Shown here: piece after piece, positions 42,099-50,963 of the stretch
How the letters are laid out: every line of letters starts with the position of its first letter
How positions within the stretch are numbered: position 1 is the first letter of the stretch
DNA from: Haloterrigena alkaliphila
Lineage (GTDB): Archaea; Halobacteriota; Halobacteria; Halobacteriales; Natrialbaceae
Length of the DNA: 64,000 nt
Assembly (NCBI RefSeq): GCF_017352155.2
Contig: NZ_CP071462.1
Span: forward strand, 2,046,001-2,110,000
Direction of reading: 5' to 3'
Program-made: the position numbers and the translations under genes
The notes under the pieces: generated by a model
Databases searched by the model: none
What the model was told of the DNA's origin: nothing
What the model saw: the letters and a program-made list of their open reading frames with translations, nothing else

Positions 42099-42959
42099 AT
42101 GACCGACCGAACGACCTGGACCGTGGATCACCGCGGACTCGCGCGGTTCCCGCTCCGCGTCGCGGTGACGCTCGTCGGCATGCCGTGGTCGGTACTGCTC
42201 GCGTTCTTCGTCGTCGCTCCCCTCGCCGTCACCGGAATCGTCGTCGCCGTCGGCCAACCCGCCCTCCGGTTCGCCGCCGTCGCGTGGGTCGTCGCCATCT
42301 TGTTCGTCTGGTTCACGTCCGCCGGCGCCGCGCGGACGGAGTACGCGCTCGACCCCGACGCTCGCCGACTCGAGATCGAGCAGGTCGGCGTCGAGACCGA
42401 CCACCCGTTGCTCTCCGCGCTCGGCGCGACCCCGACGATCGACCTCGAGCGTGTCGACTCGGTCGGCGCGATCTCGCTCCCCGGAACGACCGTCGTCACC
42501 GTTTCCTCCCCTGGCGTGAACCTCTCGGAACCGACGGCGTTCGAGGTCCACGACGCGGACCGGGAACGCGTTCGGGCCGCGCTCGAGGCCGCCGGACTGG
42601 CGCTTCCGACCGGCGCCGACGGAACGCTCGCCGACCGCCGCAGCCAGTACGCCCGCGGCGCGGTGATCGTCGTCGGTCTCGGGGTGACGGTCGTCGGGCC
42701 CGGATTCGCGCTCGGCTATCACGCGATACGGGGACCGCTGGCGTCTGATCTCGGTGCGATCGGGCTCGCCCTCGCCGGCCTGATCGGCGCCACTGCGGCG
42801 TCCAGACTGGCGTCGGTCCCGTCGTCTGACGAGGCCGACGGACTGGGCGCCGGCATCCTGATCCGTGCGAAACGACGGCTCGTCGTGCTCGTCGGCGTCG
42901 CCGCCGGGATGGGCGCGTACCTCGGCGCCGTGGTCGGACTGGCGTCGCTCGTCTCGTAG
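42099..42959 (+). CDS. Haloarchaeal membrane protein with cytoplasmic loop, function unknown
   Basis: 286 residues. Two hydrophobic helices near residues 28-72 (WSVLLAFFVVAPLAVTGIVVAVG and a second) are followed by a soluble beta-rich stretch of about 110 residues (EYALDPDARRLEIEQVG ... TTVVTVSSPGVNL) resembling a PH-like domain, and three or four C-terminal helices. No family recognised. It converges with KptA: the stop at 42959 abuts the KptA stop at 42960. Confidence 0.75.
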   Translation: MTDRTTWTVDHRGLARFPLRVAVTLVGMPWSVLLAFFVVAPLAVTGIVVAVGQPALRFAAVAWVVAILFVWFTSAGAARTEYALDPDARRLEIEQVGVETDHPLLSALGATPTIDLERVDSVGAISLPGTTVVTVSSPGVNLSEPTAFEVHDADRERVRAALEAAGLALPTGADGTLADRRSQYARGAVIVVGLGVTVVGPGFALGYHAIRGPLASDLGAIGLALAGLIGATAASRLASVPSSDEADGLGAGILIRAKRRLVVLVGVAAGMGAYLGAVVGLASLVS

Positions 42960-43640
42960 TCAGCGCTCGCTCCCGGGGAAGCGGATGTAGTCGGGCGGGA
43001 CGTCGTCCGTCGTGTACGTCTCTCGGCCGCGTTTCGTGATCCGACGACCGTCCGCGAGCATCGCCGCGGCGTCGACGGCGAGAACGACGGGGGCGCTCGC
43101 GTGGCGCTCTCCCACCTGCCGGGCCGCCTCGCGCGTCCCGGAGAGGTGGACGTGTTGCCGGGACATCGGCTGCAGCCCCTCCTCGCGGATCGAGGACAGG
43201 TTCGCCGGTGCGGTGCCGTGGTACAGTTCGTCGGGCACATCCGAGGCGCAAAGCGCCTCGCTCTCGAGGTCGACGTCGACGGAGTGGCCGTACGACGCCC
43301 GCACGCGACCGTCGTCCGTCCCGTCTGACTCCTCGGCGGTCCGCTCGAACCGCCCCTTCGGATCGGTCGCGATCACCGCCGCGACGTGGCTCGGCTCCGC
43401 CCAGTCGTAGTTCCGCTCGACCGCGTCGACCAAGTTCTCGTACTCGACCCAGCCGCGTTCGTCGAGTTCGAGGCCGACATCCCCGGGGAAGTGTCGGAGC
43501 GCGCCGCTCACGAACGTCGAGAGCCTGCGCCGCCGATCGCCGGACAGCAGTCGCTCGCCGCGCGCGTCACAGATAGGACACCGACCGTCGGCGCTCGAGA
43601 ACGGCCCGTGGTCCGTGCAGGTTCGAATCGGATTCGTCAC
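42960..43640 (-). CDS. kptA: RNA 2'-phosphotransferase Tpt1/KptA
   Basis: 226 residues from GTG 43640; a TTG at 43670 would add 10 residues. A zinc-ribbon-like N-terminus (CTDHG ... CPIC) precedes the KptA core. Catalytic positions are readable: LRHFPGDVGLELDERGWVEYE, ASYGHSV, LYHGTAPANLSSI and VHLSGTREAARQVGERH. The enzyme removes a 2'-phosphate from RNA using NAD+, giving ADP-ribose cyclic phosphate and nicotinamide. It follows nadC by 50 bases on the same strand, so an NAD-consuming enzyme lies with NAD biosynthesis genes. Confidence 0.85.
   Translation of the reverse strand: MTNPIRTCTDHGPFSSADGRCPICDARGERLLSGDRRRRLSTFVSGALRHFPGDVGLELDERGWVEYENLVDAVERNYDWAEPSHVAAVIATDPKGRFERTAEESDGTDDGRVRASYGHSVDVDLESEALCASDVPDELYHGTAPANLSSIREEGLQPMSRQHVHLSGTREAARQVGERHASAPVVLAVDAAAMLADGRRITKRGRETYTTDDVPPDYIRFPGSER
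43242..43260. repeat. Hairpin CGAGGCGC-AAA-GCGCCTCG inside kptA
   Basis: Perfect 8-bp arms identical to the kinase hairpin at 39172-39190, here with loop AAA, encoding the Glu-Ala-Leu-Cys-Ala-Ser stretch between the GHSV and LYHGT motifs. Chance is not excluded. Confidence 0.5.
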
Positions 43641-43690
43641 GGTCGACTGGTCTCGCTCGAGCGAAAACAACTGCTCGGTACCTCCGTCCG

Positions 43691-44506
43691 TCAGTCGCCC
43701 GTTCGGAACGACAGATCCAGCGTCGGTGCCGAGTGGGTCAGCGACCCCATCGAGATCGCGTCGACGCCGGTCGCGGCGTAGTCGGCGACGGTCTCGAGCG
43801 TGATCCCGCCGCTGGCCTCCGCGAGGACGCCGTCGTAGTCGGCGAGCGACTCGACGGCCTCGCGAGTCTCCTGGGGGGTCATGTTATCGAGCAGGACGAT
43901 ATCCGCGCCCGCTTCGGCGGCCCGCGGCGCGTCGTCGACCGTCTCGACCTCGACGTCGAGTTTCGTCGCGAACGACGTTCGCTCCCGGAAGTGCTCGACC
44001 GCGCCCTCGAGCCCCATTTCGGCGATGTGGTTGTCCTTGACCATTACCATGTGCGAGAGGTCGAGCCGGTGGGTATCTCCCCCGCCCGCGACGACGGCGC
44101 GTTTCTCGAGACCCCGGAGGCCGGGGGTGGTCTTGCGGGTCGCGGCGATGCGGACGTCCTCCGATTCGGTGCGGGCTCGTTCGACCACCTCGTTCGTTCG
44201 CGTGGCGATTCCCGACGCGTGGCCGGCGAGGTTGACGGCGACGCGCTCGCCCCGCAGGACCTCGCGTGCGGCTCCGTCAACGCGGAGGACCTCGTCACCC
44301 GGTTCGATCGCAGTGCCGTCCTCGAGCCGCTCGCGGGTCTCGACGCCGAGGTAGTCGAAGACGCTCGTTGCTGCCTCGAGGCCGGCGACGACGCCCGATT
44401 TCGTGGCGACGAGTCGCCCCGTCGTCTCGCCGGGCACCTGATTCGTCACGTCGTGGTGGCCGACGTCCTCGTGGAGCCAGCGTTCGACCTGCGCGTCGGT
44501 GATCAT
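43691..44506 (-). CDS. nadC: Nicotinate-nucleotide pyrophosphorylase (quinolinate phosphoribosyltransferase)
   Basis: 271 residues from ATG 44506, standard length. It joins quinolinate and PRPP to nicotinate mononucleotide with loss of CO2. Motifs include the Arg-containing NLAGHASGIATRTNE, ATRKTTPGLRGLEKRAV and HRLDLSHMVMVKDNHIAEMG, and the PRPP-side barrel strands LDVEVET, IVLLDNM and EASGGI. All substrate-binding Arg, Lys and His residues of the family appear present. It lies in the nad cluster but is separated from nadB by an MFS gene. Confidence 0.93.
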   Translation of the reverse strand: MITDAQVERWLHEDVGHHDVTNQVPGETTGRLVATKSGVVAGLEAATSVFDYLGVETRERLEDGTAIEPGDEVLRVDGAAREVLRGERVAVNLAGHASGIATRTNEVVERARTESEDVRIAATRKTTPGLRGLEKRAVVAGGGDTHRLDLSHMVMVKDNHIAEMGLEGAVEHFRERTSFATKLDVEVETVDDAPRAAEAGADIVLLDNMTPQETREAVESLADYDGVLAEASGGITLETVADYAATGVDAISMGSLTHSAPTLDLSFRTGD

Positions 44507-44613
44507 ACGGGCCTCTGCGAGCGCTCGGCAGAAAAACGACCCGTTTACCGCGCGTTCGAATCCGCCATCGCCAGCCGCCGTCGCCGCACTGTGACTCTCG
44601 GTCTGTTCGCCCG

Positions 44614-45771
44614 TCAACTCGCGAGTCGGCCCGTTCGCTCGAGGGCGACGAGGGCGACGACCGCAGCGCCGAGGCAGAGCGCGGCGGCGGCGAACACCGC
44701 GTCGTAGGCGTAGCCGCGCTCGAGGACGGCGCCCAGGACCGACGACCCGACGGCTTGCGTCAGCATCCACGCGGAACTGAACACGGCGTAGGCGCTGCCC
44801 CGCGTCGAATCCGGCAACGTGTCGAGGAGGTACGTGTCGGTGGCCGGAAACAGCGTGTGGATGACGAAGCCGACGACCGCGGAGAGCGCGACCAGCGCGA
44901 CCAAGCCGTCGACGACGGTGAGCGCGAGCAGGCACGCGGCGAAGGTGCCGACGATGCCGAGCAGCAGCGGAACATGGGGGAACCTGTCGGCCAGGTTGCC
45001 GCCGACGAAAAACGCCGGCACGCCGGCGGCGAAGACGATCGTGAGCATCGCTCCCGCCGCTCGATCGGAGAGCCCCTTCGACTGCATGTACAGTTCGTAG
45101 AAGTTGAAGACTCCCTGCCAGACGAACGAGACGGCGCCGACGACCGCCAGCGCCGTGAGGATGATCCGCCACTCCGAGAGCGCGCCGGCGACGAACTCGC
45201 GGTCGGCGCTCCCCGCCTCGGGCATCTCGACACCGCTCGCGGCGTACCACGCGTAGCCCGTCACGGCCGCCGCGCCGACGGCGATCGCCCACAGTGAGAG
45301 CCGCCAGTCGACGACGAGCGCGAGCGCGACGAACGGGGCGGCGATCACCGCGGCGATCTGGTTGGCCGCCCCGTGGATCCCCATGACGCGGCCGACCCGG
45401 GACGGATACAGTTCGCTCAACAGCGGATTCGCCGAGACGAAGTAGACGCCGGAGGCGATTCCCATGAGGAACGCGCCGATCATGAGGTGGCGAACCGTCG
45501 TCGCGGTCGCGGCGAGTCCCGAGGCGACCGCGAGGATCGTTCCGGAGCCGACCACGACGTGGTGTCTCGGTACCTTCGTGAGCAGCCATCCGGTCGGCAG
45601 CCGCGGGGAGGCGCTTCCGATCCACGCGAGCGTCACGATGAGTCCGGCGGTCCCCTCGCCGATCCCGAACTCGACGATGAACACGTCCAGCAGGGGCGCG
45701 AAGACGATTCTGGCGAGGTTGACGAAGAAGACGAGTCCACAGAGGGAGGCGAAGAGTCGGGCGCGGGCCAC
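44614..45771 (-). CDS. MFS transporter within the nad cluster
   Basis: 385 residues starting at GTG 45771, with 12 predicted helices. The loop between helices 2 and 3 (GWLLTKVPRHHVVVGSG) is a divergent form of the MFS motif A, and GIHGAANQIAAVIAAPFVALA is a helix-5-like segment. Substrate unknown. Its place between nadB and nadC, all on one strand, with 107 bases to nadC and 147 to nadB, suggests a link with pyridine precursors, for instance nicotinate or quinolinate transport, which is inference only. Confidence 0.82.
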   Translation of the reverse strand: MARARLFASLCGLVFFVNLARIVFAPLLDVFIVEFGIGEGTAGLIVTLAWIGSASPRLPTGWLLTKVPRHHVVVGSGTILAVASGLAATATTVRHLMIGAFLMGIASGVYFVSANPLLSELYPSRVGRVMGIHGAANQIAAVIAAPFVALALVVDWRLSLWAIAVGAAAVTGYAWYAASGVEMPEAGSADREFVAGALSEWRIILTALAVVGAVSFVWQGVFNFYELYMQSKGLSDRAAGAMLTIVFAAGVPAFFVGGNLADRFPHVPLLLGIVGTFAACLLALTVVDGLVALVALSAVVGFVIHTLFPATDTYLLDTLPDSTRGSAYAVFSSAWMLTQAVGSSVLGAVLERGYAYDAVFAAAALCLGAAVVALVALERTGRLAS

Positions 45772-45799
45772 GCTCGTGATTTCCGACAGGTGGTCTCAA

Positions 45800-45818
45800 A
45801 CGTTTCGAAGCGAAACGT
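45800..45818. repeat. 8-bp hairpin between nadB and the MFS gene
   Basis: ACGTTTCG and CGAAACGT pair perfectly around AAG, 29 bases before the MFS start. It may be a processing or attenuation site between nadB and the transporter, though short stems arise by chance. Confidence 0.4.
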
Positions 45819-45918
45819 CCTGCGCCGTACGGTACCGCACCGCGCGTCGGCGACGCACTCGTCGTACCGGTCTCGGAGTCGTCGGTCGCCATCGACGGCG
45901 GCCTGCGCGACCGCGATG

Positions 45919-47451
45919 TCAGGCCCGAGCCGGTCGCTCGTCCTCGACGACGTAGTGACAGCCCGTCGACTCGGTGTTCTCGCTGGCCGCCCGTGCGATC
46001 AGCAGGGCGACGACGCTGGCGTTCCGGAGTTCGTAGAGGTCTCGAGCCGTCCGCGTGCGAACGTAGGCGTCGACCTCGCCCTTGAGCCGCCGGAGGACGG
46101 CGCTCGCGCGGGCGATTTCGTCCGGGTCGCGCTCGAGGCCCAGATACTCGTCCATCGTCCGCTTCAGCCGGGTAAACTTCTCGGCGGCGAAGCGCTCGGG
46201 CAGGTCCGGGTCGCTGTCGCGGAGTTCGGGTGCCTCGACGATTTCGGGTTCGGCCGCAGCGTCGACGGCGTCCGCACCCGCCCGCAAGCCCCAGACGAGG
46301 CCCTCGAGCAGGCTCGTACTCGCCAGCCGGTTCGCGCCGTGGACGCCGGTCCGGGCGCACTCGCCGGCGGCGTACAGTCGGTCGAGCGACGTTCGCCCGT
46401 TCTCGTCGACCGCGATCCCGCCACACAGGAAGTGCTCGCAGGGCGCGACGGGGATCTCGTCGCCCTCGATCCCGCGGTCGCGACACTTCTCGGCGATGGC
46501 GGGGTACTCCGCGGCGACCTCGCCCTCGAGCGTGCTCACGTCCAGCACGACCTCGCCGGTCTCCTCGCGCTCGGTCTCGACGGCGCGGGCGACGACGTCG
46601 CGGGGCGCGAGGTCGCCCTGCGGGTGGTACTCCTCCATGAACCGCTCGCCGTTTCCGTTTCGGAGGACGGCGCCCTCGCCGCGGAGCGCTTCCGACAGGA
46701 GGAACGGATCCTCGCCCGCGTACGCGGTGGGGTGGAACTGCACGTACTCGAGGTCCTCGACGTCGGCCCCCGCGAGCGCGGCCATGGCGATGCCGTCGCC
46801 GGTCGCGTCGTCGGGATTGGTCGAGCGGCCGTAGAGCGCGCCGATGCCGCCGGTCGCGAGGATCGTCGCGCCGGCGAAGACGGGGTGGCCCTCGGGAGCT
46901 TCGTCCGTTACTACACCGTGGACGCGTCCCTCGTGAGTAATGAGCTCGAGCGCGGCGGTATCCTGTCGCACCTCGATATTTGCGTGGTCGTCGATGTGGT
47001 TCAGGAACGGCCGGAGGATGTGCGTCCCCGTCGCGGCGTCGACGTGGAGGATGCGGTAGTTCGAGTGGGCCGCCTCTCGGGTGTAGTCGAACTCGCCCTC
47101 GCTCGTCTCGTCGAACTCGATCTCGAGCGTGTCGAGTAACACGTCTTCGACGGCGTCGTCGGCGTCCTCGACCAGCACGTCGATCGCGTCCGGATCGGCC
47201 GTGCCGTCGCTGGCCTCGAGGATGTCTCGCTTGAGCGACTCGGGGTCGCCTCGAGTGGTCGAGATGCCGCCCTGCGCCCAGTCGGTGCTGGCGTCGTCGG
47301 GTTTCGTCGCCTTCGTCAACAGGAGCACGTCGCTTCCCTCCCGTGCAGCCGACAGGGCGGCTGCACAGCCCGCGATGCCGCTGCCGACGACGAGGACGTC
47401 CGCGGTTTCGTGGTCCGCCGTTGCGTCTGCGTCTGCTGTTGTATCGGTCAT
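45919..47451 (-). CDS. nadB: L-aspartate oxidase
   Basis: 510 residues, normal length. FAD enzyme that oxidises L-aspartate to iminoaspartate, the substrate of NadA. N-terminal FAD motif VVGSGIAGCAAALSA at about residues 21-35, STDWAQGGIS near 55, and the late EHFLCGGIAVDENGRTSL and GECARTGVHGANRLASTSLLEG, all typical of NadB and the fumarate reductase flavoprotein family. It starts 7 bases after nadA ends, so nadA and nadB are one operon. Confidence 0.93.
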   Translation of the reverse strand: MTDTTADADATADHETADVLVVGSGIAGCAAALSAAREGSDVLLLTKATKPDDASTDWAQGGISTTRGDPESLKRDILEASDGTADPDAIDVLVEDADDAVEDVLLDTLEIEFDETSEGEFDYTREAAHSNYRILHVDAATGTHILRPFLNHIDDHANIEVRQDTAALELITHEGRVHGVVTDEAPEGHPVFAGATILATGGIGALYGRSTNPDDATGDGIAMAALAGADVEDLEYVQFHPTAYAGEDPFLLSEALRGEGAVLRNGNGERFMEEYHPQGDLAPRDVVARAVETEREETGEVVLDVSTLEGEVAAEYPAIAEKCRDRGIEGDEIPVAPCEHFLCGGIAVDENGRTSLDRLYAAGECARTGVHGANRLASTSLLEGLVWGLRAGADAVDAAAEPEIVEAPELRDSDPDLPERFAAEKFTRLKRTMDEYLGLERDPDEIARASAVLRRLKGEVDAYVRTRTARDLYELRNASVVALLIARAASENTESTGCHYVVEDERPARA

Positions 47452-47458
47452 AGCTGTC

Positions 47459-48592
47459 TCAGATCTCGAGCATGCGGTCGAGCGCGACGCCCGCGAGTTC
47501 CTTCTCCTCGGGAGCGACCTCGATCACGTTGCGTTCGCGGCCCTCGACGAGTTCCTCGAGCACCCAAGTGAGGTAGTTCGGATCGATCTGGCGCATGGCG
47601 TTGCAGTCCATGCAGGCGTCGCCGCAGAGCGGGAGGACGTTCACCTCGGGGTGCCAGCGCTGCAGGTGATTCGTGAGGTGGATCTCGGTGCCGATCGCCC
47701 ACGTCTCCCCGGGGTCAGCGTTTGCGACCGTCTCGCAGATCGTCGCCGTCGAGCCGGCCACGTCGGCCGCTTCGACGACTTCGCGACGGCACTCGGGGTG
47801 GACGATGACCTTCGCGTCGTCGTGTTCGGCCCGGATCTGCTCGATGTGGTCCTCGCGGAACCGCTCGTGGACCTGGCAGTAGCCGTCCCAGAGGACGATG
47901 TCGCTCTCGGCGACCTCGTCGGCGTCCTTGCCCTCTGGATCCCACGGGTCCCACTCGGTGATCTCGTCTTCCATGCCGAGCCGGTGGGCCGTGTTCTCCC
48001 CGAGGTGCTTGTCGGGGAGGAACAGGATCTTGTCCCCCTTCTCGAAGGCGTACTCGAACGCCTCGTGGGCGTTCGAGGACGTGCAGACGAGCCCGCCCTG
48101 GCTCGCACAGAACGCTTTCAGATCCGCGTAGGAGTTCATGTAGGTGATCGGGACGATGTCGGCGTCGGGCGCGGCCGCCGTTATTTCGGCCCACGCGCTA
48201 TCGACCTGTAAGGCCTCGGCCATTCCGGCCATCGGACACGACGCCTCCATGCTCGGGAGGATCACGGACTGCTCGTCGTCGGTGATGATGTCCGCGCTCT
48301 CGGCCATGAACGTGACGCCGCCGAAGATCACGTACTCGGCGTCGGCCTCGGCGGCCTCCTTCGAGAGCTGGTAGGAGTCGCCGACGAAGTCGGCGTGCTC
48401 GACGATCTCGCGTCGCTGGTAGTTGTGTCCGAGGATCACGACGTCGTCGCCGAGTTCCTCGAGCGCCGCCTCGATGCGGTCGGTCCGTTCGTCCGCCTCG
48501 AGGTCCCGGTACCGGGGCGGCAACTGCTCGAGGTTGTCGTATTTGAACAGACTGAGATCGGTCTCCAGCTCCGCCGTTTCCATTTTGACCAT
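47459..48592 (-). CDS. nadA: Quinolinate synthase A
   Basis: 377 residues. [4Fe-4S] enzyme that condenses iminoaspartate with dihydroxyacetone phosphate to quinolinate. Conserved segments: ILGHNYQRREI, GDSYQLSKEA, MEASCPMAGMAE, GLVCTSSNAHEA and CGDACMDCNAM, which supply the three cluster Cys. Start ATG 48592 is used; a second in-frame ATG lies 9 bases in. It is the first gene of the nadA-nadB operon, with direct repeats just upstream. Confidence 0.93.
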   Translation of the reverse strand: MVKMETAELETDLSLFKYDNLEQLPPRYRDLEADERTDRIEAALEELGDDVVILGHNYQRREIVEHADFVGDSYQLSKEAAEADAEYVIFGGVTFMAESADIITDDEQSVILPSMEASCPMAGMAEALQVDSAWAEITAAAPDADIVPITYMNSYADLKAFCASQGGLVCTSSNAHEAFEYAFEKGDKILFLPDKHLGENTAHRLGMEDEITEWDPWDPEGKDADEVAESDIVLWDGYCQVHERFREDHIEQIRAEHDDAKVIVHPECRREVVEAADVAGSTATICETVANADPGETWAIGTEIHLTNHLQRWHPEVNVLPLCGDACMDCNAMRQIDPNYLTWVLEELVEGRERNVIEVAPEEKELAGVALDRMLEI

Positions 48593-48595
48593 ATC

Positions 48596-48623
48596 ACGTC
48601 ACCTGTGGGTAACTCTACGTCAC
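48596..48623. promoter_or_regulatory. Direct repeat ACGTCAC x2 at the nadA start
   Basis: ACGTCAC occurs at 48596-48602 and 48617-48623, exactly 21 bases apart (about two helical turns), ending 4 bases before the nadA start codon. It could be an operator for NAD-responsive control; no regulator is encoded beside it. Confidence 0.35.
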
Positions 48624-48796
48624 ATGGCCCTATTGAAGAAATTTTCCCTTCGAAACATCGTACTGGGGGAATACCATCGAGGGATACAACGTTCGAAAAC
48701 GAATGACCGGTTGTTTTCGAGGGCCGACAGGTACTCGACCGAGAGGGTCACTCGAGCCGTGACTGGCCTCTTTTCGCTCGAGCACCTAGAATCGGT

Positions 48797-49867
48797 ATGG
48801 CACTCGAGGAGGCTCTCGCGAACTTCACGCGACGGGACTGGGAGACGGAGCCGCCCGGCGGGACGGTGCGGCTCGCGGTCGTCGGCGTCGGCGGATTCGC
48901 TCGGAATCGCGCGCTGCCGGGGATCGCCGACGGCGACTACTGCGAGACGACGGCCCTCGTGACGGGATCGCCCGACCGGACGCGAACGGTCGCCGAGTCG
49001 TTCGACGTCCAGCACGTCCTCGACTACGACTCGTTTCTGGCGGGCGACCACGCGGACACCTACGACGCGGTCTACGTCGCGACGCCCAACGCCACCCACG
49101 CCGAGTACGCCGTCGCCGCCGCCGAGCGCGGCAACCACGTCATCTGCGAGAAGCCGCTGGCGACGTCTCGCGAGACGGCCGCGGAGCTCGTCGACGCCTG
49201 CGAGGCGGCCGGCGTGACGCTGATGACCGCGTATCGACTCCAGACCGAACCGACGATCCGCCGGGCCCGCGAACTCGTCCGGAGCGACGTCGTCGGCGAC
49301 GTCGTGCAGGTCCACGGCGGCTTCTCGCATCCGCTGCTCGAGCACGCCGGCCCCGATAGCTGGCGTCTCGACCCCGACGTCGCGGGCGGCGGCGCGCTGG
49401 TCGATCTCGGGGTCTACCCGCTCAATACGGTCCGGTTTCTCCTCGAGGACGACCTCGCGGGCGTCTACGCCACGACCCACTCGAGCGGCCCGCCGTTCGA
49501 CGCGGTCGACGAACACGTGGCGTTCCAACTCGAGTTCGAATCCGGCGCGACGGCCTCGTGTACGGCCAGTTTCGACGCCCATGCCAGCAGCCAGCTCGAG
49601 CTGGTCGGCACCTCGGGAAAGATCCACGTCGAGTCCCCGTTCGGCGGCGTCGTCCCACAGGAGATGGTCGTCGAGAGCGGCGACGTCCGCATGGAGTACA
49701 CCGGGCCGCCGGTCGACGAGGTCCGCGAGGAGTTCGACTACTTCGGCTACTGCGTGCTGACGGAAACGACGCCCGAACCCGACGGTGCCGACGGGCTGAC
49801 GGACCTGCGCGCGATCGAGGCCGCCTACGAGTCCGCGGAGACGGGATGTCGGGTCGACCTCGAGTGA
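48797..49867 (+). CDS. Gfo/Idh/MocA family oxidoreductase, similar to haloarchaeal D-xylose 1-dehydrogenase
   Basis: 356 residues. N-terminal NAD(P)-binding Rossmann domain (RLAVVGVGGFARNRALPGI, about residues 24-42) and the family motif CEKPLAT near 119; the second domain carries the GGGALVDLGVYPLN segment with the catalytic Asp region. The short N-terminal helix (FTRRDWE) and overall layout match the NADP-dependent D-xylose dehydrogenase (Gfo6/XacA type) of haloarchaea, which starts oxidative pentose breakdown. No xylonate dehydratase is adjacent, so another sugar is possible. Confidence 0.82.
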   Translation: MALEEALANFTRRDWETEPPGGTVRLAVVGVGGFARNRALPGIADGDYCETTALVTGSPDRTRTVAESFDVQHVLDYDSFLAGDHADTYDAVYVATPNATHAEYAVAAAERGNHVICEKPLATSRETAAELVDACEAAGVTLMTAYRLQTEPTIRRARELVRSDVVGDVVQVHGGFSHPLLEHAGPDSWRLDPDVAGGGALVDLGVYPLNTVRFLLEDDLAGVYATTHSSGPPFDAVDEHVAFQLEFESGATASCTASFDAHASSQLELVGTSGKIHVESPFGGVVPQEMVVESGDVRMEYTGPPVDEVREEFDYFGYCVLTETTPEPDGADGLTDLRAIEAAYESAETGCRVDLE

Positions 49868-49946
49868 ACGGATCGACGACGATCGACCCGTTTTCTTCGG
49901 CCGACTATCGACGCCCTGAGCGGCGCTGATCCGCGGCGCCGCGTGG

Positions 49947-50927
49947 CTACAACTTCTCGGGCGCTAGCGCCTCGATCGTCGACTCGATCGTCTCGCTCGA
50001 GGCCGGTTCCGGAACCACGACGATCGGGTGGTCGATCCCCGTCTCGGCGACGAGCGCTCGCAACTGGTCGCGGGCCTCGTCGGGCGTCCCGGCGACGCCG
50101 AGATCCTCGATCATCGCGTCGGTGACCGCCTCGGCGGCCCCGCGTTTGTCGCCGCCGCGCCACGCCTCGGCGATCCGGTCCGCGCGGTCGGGGTACGCCA
50201 TCGCGACCGCTCGGCGGTACCCCTCGCCGCTGCCGACGTAGTAGGCGACGTGACGGCGCAGCGTCTCGCGTGCCTCGTCGGGGTCCTCGTTGACCGCCGA
50301 CGGGACGTAGGGGGCGATCTCGATCTCGTCCGGGTCGCGGTCGCGTTCGCGGGCCGCGCTCGCGACCTCCTCGAAGGCCTCGTCCAGCGCGGAAAACGGG
50401 ATGTTGTGCGGAATCCAGCCGTCGCAGAGCCGGCCGACGACGCGACGGTTCGCGGGGCCGAGACCCGCGTGGTAGATCGGGAGCGGCACGTCCAGCGCGG
50501 GGAAGTCCGCGGCCTCGAGCAGTTGGCCGTCGTAGTCGACCCGGCCGTCGCCCGCCGTGAACTCGCGGACGAGTTCGATCGTCTCGTGGGCCCGACGGAC
50601 GGGCCGATCGAACGCCATCCCGTGGAGGCCCTCGACGGCTTTCGCCGTGCTCGTCCCGACGCCGAGCGTGAACCGGCCGTCCGCGGCCCGCTGCAGCGAC
50701 GCGGCGGTCATCGCGAGGACGGCCGGCGACCGCGAGTAGACGTTCAGGATCGCGCTCCCCAGTTCGATCGCCTCGGTCCGACAGGCCATCTCGGTCAGCT
50801 GAACGACGCCGCTCTCGCCCCAGAGCTCGCCGACCCAGACGGCGTCGTAGGCCAGTTCTTCCGCCCGAACGGCGACGTCGGCTAGCTCGACGTCGCCGAA
50901 CGATGTCACCATGAGTCCGACGTCCAT
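49947..50927 (-). CDS. LLM-class flavin/F420-dependent oxidoreductase
   Basis: 326 residues with a luciferase-like TIM barrel. The opening GLMVTSFGDVELA, the AYDAVWVGEL strand, LGSAILNVYSRSP and GRFTLGVGTST are typical; GLGPANRRVVGRLCDGWIPH is the late conserved block. In haloarchaea this class generally uses coenzyme F420 to transfer hydride; substrate unknown. It converges with the Gfo/Idh/MocA gene (79 bases between stops). Confidence 0.87.
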   Translation of the reverse strand: MDVGLMVTSFGDVELADVAVRAEELAYDAVWVGELWGESGVVQLTEMACRTEAIELGSAILNVYSRSPAVLAMTAASLQRAADGRFTLGVGTSTAKAVEGLHGMAFDRPVRRAHETIELVREFTAGDGRVDYDGQLLEAADFPALDVPLPIYHAGLGPANRRVVGRLCDGWIPHNIPFSALDEAFEEVASAARERDRDPDEIEIAPYVPSAVNEDPDEARETLRRHVAYYVGSGEGYRRAVAMAYPDRADRIAEAWRGGDKRGAAEAVTDAMIEDLGVAGTPDEARDQLRALVAETGIDHPIVVVPEPASSETIESTIEALAPEKL

Positions 50928-50963
50928 GCACCAGACGACGGGATCCAGCGAGAAAAAATCGCG

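Noticed and set aside
43691-46486. One 931-codon protein covering nadC, MFS and part of nadB
   Set aside because: Only its last 271 residues (nadC) are real. The upstream part is the wrong frame of the MFS and nadB genes, and nadC has its own ATG at 44506.
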